A DNA stretch of 64,000 nt from Paenibacillus pectinilyticus (GTDB lineage: Bacteria > Bacillota > Bacilli > Paenibacillales > NBRC-103111). Positions 61,387 through 64,000 of the stretch are shown here, one piece after another. The stretch is taken from positions 290,087 to 354,086 of the forward strand of contig NZ_LYPC01000022.1 of assembly GCF_001700435.1 (NCBI RefSeq), given 5' to 3'. The notes beneath the pieces are model-generated. The model was not told the DNA's origin. It saw only the letters and a program-made list of their open reading frames with translations, and did no database searches. Each line of letters opens with the position of its first letter. Positions within the stretch are counted from its first letter, which is position 1. Both the position numbers and the translations under genes were made by a program.

Positions 61387-61818
61387 ATGACACAGACATC
61401 TGCTACGCAAGAAATTGCAGTAACACTAGCTGCCGAACCCAAATCATCAGACGTGTTAGACCAATTACTGAAACCTGAGGTACAACAATCCCTGACTGTA
61501 CTGGTAGACAACCTACCTAAATTGGTGGAAATGGTCACCGTCATGACAAAAGCTTTCGATTTCGTACAAGGCGTTGCAACTGACAAAGTGCTTATCAATG
61601 ATTTTGCCCAAGGTATTGGCGAGTTCGTTAAGCCTGTTCAGGAAAAAGCCAAAGACATCGCATCCGCGGCTATCGAAGCTGGCGAGCGTTCACAGGCTGA
61701 TGCAGCAACAACAATCGGTATCTTCGGCGTTTTGAAAATGATGAAAGACCCAGAAGTACAAAAAACGCTTCGTTTCGCTCAAGCTTTCTTGAACGTACTT
61801 GCAGAACGTAAAAACTAA
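61387..61818 (+). CDS. yjlC: DUF1641-domain protein, YjlC-like
   Basis: 143 residues from ATG 61387 (AGGAGG upstream). DUF1641 features: LLKPEVQQSLTVLVDNLPKLVEMVTVMTKAFDFVQ and a C-terminal GIFGVLKMMKDPEVQKTLRFAQAFLNVL. The pairing with an NADH dehydrogenase 24 bp downstream reproduces the B. subtilis yjlC-ndh operon. Function of YjlC is unknown; co-expression suggests it aids Ndh. Confidence 0.9.
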   Translation: MTQTSATQEIAVTLAAEPKSSDVLDQLLKPEVQQSLTVLVDNLPKLVEMVTVMTKAFDFVQGVATDKVLINDFAQGIGEFVKPVQEKAKDIASAAIEAGERSQADAATTIGIFGVLKMMKDPEVQKTLRFAQAFLNVLAERKN

Positions 61819-61842
61819 ACATAAGAAAGGATGAATACTACG

Positions 61843-63024
61843 ATGGCGAAAAAAATATTAATTCTTGGCGGCGGTTATGGCGGTCTTCTCACAGCACTAA
61901 CAGCTCGTAAACATTTAACAGCGGGTGAAGCTCAAATCACGATCATCAATCGCTACCCTACTCACCAAATTATTACCGAATTGCACCGCTTGGCTGGTGG
62001 CACGATCAAAGAGAAAGCCGTGGCACTTCCACTTCAAAAATTGCTTGGTGACAAACAAGTCAATGTTCTTGTCGATACCATCAAAGAAATTAAACCGAAT
62101 GAAAAGCAAGTTTTGACAAGCAGCGGCGCGGTACATACGTACGACGCCCTTGTAGTTGCCCTAGGTAGTGAAACAAACTACTTTGGAATTCCAGGACTTG
62201 AAGCGAACAGCATGATTCTGAAATCAGCTGATGATGCGAATCGCATTCGTCAACACGTTGAAGCTCGTCTAGATGCTTACAAAGCTTCTGGCAACAAAGC
62301 TGATGCAACAATCGTTGTCGGCGGTGGCGGATTAACAGGCGTTGAGCTTGTTGGTGAATTTGCTGACAAATTGCCTGAAGTTTGCCGCAGCAAAGGGATT
62401 GATTTCGCAGATGTTTCTATCTACTGTGTAGAAGCTGGCCCAGCAATCCTGCCTATTTTCCCTAAAGTTCTGATTGACCGCGCAGTAACAAGCCTTGAGA
62501 AACGCGGTATTACTTTCTTGACAGGCGTTGCCATTACAGAAGCTACGAAAAACACCGTTTCTCTGAAAAGTGGACAAACCATCGAATCCAACACCATTAT
62601 TTGGACGGGTGGCGTCAAAGGAAACAGTGTTGTCGGTAGCTGTGGAATCGCAGAAGATCGCGGCCGCGCTACGGTAACATCAACGCTGCAATCCACTTCC
62701 CATGCTGATGTTTACTTGGCTGGTGACTGCGCAGTTGTCTTCCCTGAAGGCAGCGAAAGACCATACCCTCCTACTGCTCAGCTTGCTTGGCAAATGGGTG
62801 AAACGGTTGGTTACAACTTGTCTGTTCAAATTAAAGGCGGCGTTATGGATAAATTTGTACCTGTGTTCTCCGGAACGCTTGGCAGCCTTGGCCGTAAAGA
62901 TGGCGTAGGCACAATCGGTGGAAGCAACACGCAGCTGAAAGGCTTGCCTGCTACATTGATGAAAGAAGCGAGCAACATTCGCTACCTTTCTCACATTCAT
63001 GGCCTTTTCGCATTAGCATACTAA
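61843..63024 (+). CDS. ndh: Type II NADH dehydrogenase-like FAD oxidoreductase
   Basis: 393 residues from the ATG at 61843. FAD motif ILILGGGYGGLLTAL, NAD motif ATIVVGGGGLTGVELVGEFAD, YDALVVALGSETNYFGIPG, and VYLAGDCAVVF. Type II NADH:quinone oxidoreductases oxidise NADH at the membrane without proton pumping. Context with yjlC matches B. subtilis Ndh. Regulation by NADH/NAD ratio through Rex is likely, given the site upstream. Confidence 0.93.
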   Translation: MAKKILILGGGYGGLLTALTARKHLTAGEAQITIINRYPTHQIITELHRLAGGTIKEKAVALPLQKLLGDKQVNVLVDTIKEIKPNEKQVLTSSGAVHTYDALVVALGSETNYFGIPGLEANSMILKSADDANRIRQHVEARLDAYKASGNKADATIVVGGGGLTGVELVGEFADKLPEVCRSKGIDFADVSIYCVEAGPAILPIFPKVLIDRAVTSLEKRGITFLTGVAITEATKNTVSLKSGQTIESNTIIWTGGVKGNSVVGSCGIAEDRGRATVTSTLQSTSHADVYLAGDCAVVFPEGSERPYPPTAQLAWQMGETVGYNLSVQIKGGVMDKFVPVFSGTLGSLGRKDGVGTIGGSNTQLKGLPATLMKEASNIRYLSHIHGLFALAY

Positions 63025-63037
63025 TAATAGATCGAGG

Positions 63038-63068
63038 AGCTGTCTCTTATGAGGCAGCTTTTTTTATT
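63038..63068 (+). terminator. Terminator of yjlC-ndh
   Basis: AGCTGTCTC/GAGGCAGCT stem, 4-nt loop, TTTTTTT tail. Confidence 0.9.
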
Positions 63069-63185
63069 GTAGCGAGGAATGCCCGAGCAAGTGTGAGTGT
63101 TCATCCTGCTATTGCTTGCAGCTTTCGGGTGGCTTCGAGTCTACTTGCCTCTGTCGCTTGCTACGGCTTTCGGCTGATTCTGCTA

Positions 63186-63369
63186 TAGTTCGATATTTCC
63201 GAACTAATTAGAGGATTCCTCTTCTGCAAACACATTTAGTTCGTTTCTGTCGAACTAAATGCTCCTTTTTCGAACCAAATTGTTGTTTAGGGCGTTTTAG
63301 TTGGGCATATCCGGATTAATCAAGTCATAGATACGAGTGAAGTGATAATAGTTCGATGTTTACGGACTA
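63186..63369. repeat. Three TAGTTCG-N7-CGAACTA hairpin repeats
   Basis: Copies at 63186-63206, 63237-63257 and 63349-63369 share the arms TAGTTCG/CGAACTA (third copy CGGACTA) with a 7-nt centre in every case but different centre sequence. An extra half-site TTCGAACC lies near 63269. The second copy extends to 10-bp arms. Confidence 0.75.
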
Positions 63370-63407
63370 TTGAGGTGGCGTGAGTATCAAAATGGTTCAA
63401 GACAGTG

Positions 63408-63545
63408 GGCGCGGCGGAGCTCTCGCCAACGTAGGGGAGCGTTAGGCTCGCCGGCGCGGGCGGAGCCATAGGCTCGGTTTCCGAGCTTTCGCCAGCGCGG
63501 GCGGAGCGTTTGGCGGATACCGAGCTTTTGCCAGCGCGAGCGTAT
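63408..63545. repeat. GC-rich imperfect tandem repeats
   Basis: Three to four degenerate units based on GAGCTTTCGCCAGCGCGGGC and GGAGCGTTTGGC, with a period near 39 bp in the last two copies. The block is clearly GC-richer than its surroundings and contains no supported gene. Confidence 0.7.
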
Positions 63546-63709
63546 CAAACAACAGCATTATTTACATAACTAATATTATGTAAACAAATACCCGCCAACC
63601 ACCCTCCCCCACCTCGGATAATTTAGTTATAACCGTAAATTCAATTGCACTCCTCCCCAACCTCAGGTATGCTTCTCTCAAATAGAACATTTATATGGAG
63701 GTCATACCT

Positions 63710-64000
63710 ATGCTCAAAATTGGAATTATACTAGGCAGTACCCGCCCTGGCCGTAGAGGCGAAGTTATCGCACAATGGATTCACGAAGTAGCGAGTAAAC
63801 GTACGGATGCAGAATTCGAGATCGTCGATCTCGCGGATTTTAATTTACCGCTCTATGATGAGCCCAATCCCCCTATGCTGATGAAATACACCAAAGAGCA
63901 TACGAAAGCCTGGTCGCAGGCGATTAATGCGTACGATGGCTATATTTTCGTGACGCCGGAATATAACCACGCAATTACTGGGGCGCTCAAGAACGCGATC
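63710..64000 (+). CDS. NADPH-dependent FMN reductase family protein (3' end beyond window)
   Basis: First 97 residues only. Flavodoxin-like fold: MLKIGIILGSTRPGRRGEVI is the phosphate-binding GSTRxGR motif for FMN, and DGYIFVTPEYNHAITGALKN is the second FMN loop. Relatives reduce flavins, azo dyes or quinones with NAD(P)H. Start ATG with TGGAGG upstream. Confidence 0.92.
   Translation, partial: MLKIGIILGSTRPGRRGEVIAQWIHEVASKRTDAEFEIVDLADFNLPLYDEPNPPMLMKYTKEHTKAWSQAINAYDGYIFVTPEYNHAITGALKNAI

Larger units (their letters stand above)
63069..63709. other. 640-bp gene-free region with repeats
   Basis: Longest stretch without a gene. It holds the hairpin repeats and the GC-rich tandem block listed separately, then an AT-rich stretch (63540-63640) before the FMN reductase promoter. 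I see no RNA gene of known type. Confidence 0.6.

Noticed and set aside
63186..63545. CRISPR array
   Set aside because: The repeats are degenerate, few and not separated by uniform spacers; no cas genes in the window.

Overview
The window looks like chromosome of a low-to-mid GC, endospore-forming Bacillales bacterium, most likely Paenibacillus or a close relative. Evidence: a gerA-type germination operon, YjcZ-type sporulation microproteins, a des-desK-desR thermosensing operon beside cspB-ydjO, a yjlC-ndh pair, a T-box leader, an S-layer-homology protein, FusB and Lsa-type ABC-F resistance determinants, strong AGGAGG ribosome sites and frequent TTG/GTG starts. I saw no rRNA, tRNA, CRISPR array, insertion sequence, prophage or integrase.

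Layout. 0-9 kb: a truncated ABC ATPase, a GNAT enzyme, a YbaK deacylase, a flavin-dependent luciferase-like oxidoreductase, an arsR-SRPBCC-doxX operon with tandem operators, an FGE-fold lipoprotein, a GH11 xylanase, and a divergent lysR/MFS pair. 9-14.6 kb: polysaccharide deacetylase, then desaturase-desK-desR (minus) diverging from cspB-ydjO (plus) around a near-perfect 30-bp palindrome, then PPK2. 14.7-16.4 kb: a Gly-rich small-barrel protein, two YjcZ microproteins and FusB. 16.7-24.5 kb: sulfatase, SDR, 2-hydroxyacid dehydrogenase, malate:quinone oxidoreductase with a structured leader, a tetR-ykkC-ykkD efflux operon and a VOC protein. 24.5-30.3 kb: class B PBP and gerAA-gerAB-gerAC. 30.4-36.3 kb: aldo/keto reductase, a membrane/VWA/TelA operon and a YjgB-like protein. 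36.5-46 kb: alpha/beta hydrolase, small membrane protein, GNAT, MocR regulator, SLH protein, divergent araC/MFS, an unknown protein and an Lsa-type ABC-F. 46.2-50.5 kb: the most unusual locus, a 1087-residue cysteine-free protein with an N-terminal MQRTMGNRAVQGMIQR motif followed by a gene with a C-terminal YbjN (secretion-chaperone-fold) domain. 50.6-53.3 kb: MFS-peroxiredoxin operon divergent from its TetR. 53.3-54.9 kb: asd under a T-box. 54.9-59.7 kb: DUF4386 protein, DrrAB-type exporter and a second TelA/XpaC-like pair. 59.8-64 kb: TetX-like monooxygenase, yjlC-ndh with a Rex-like site, a 640-bp repeat-rich gene-free stretch and a truncated FMN reductase.

Themes: cold adaptation (des-desKR, cspB, ydjO), sporulation and germination, cell-envelope maintenance, and a broad set of drug-protection genes (FusB, ABC-F, TetX-like, SMR, MFS, DrrAB), each with its own local regulator or operator rather than grouped on a mobile element. 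The best candidate for an undescribed system is the 46.2-50.5 kb pair: by sequence motif it resembles cargo of extracellular contractile injection systems with a dedicated chaperone-like partner, but no injection-system structural genes lie in this window.
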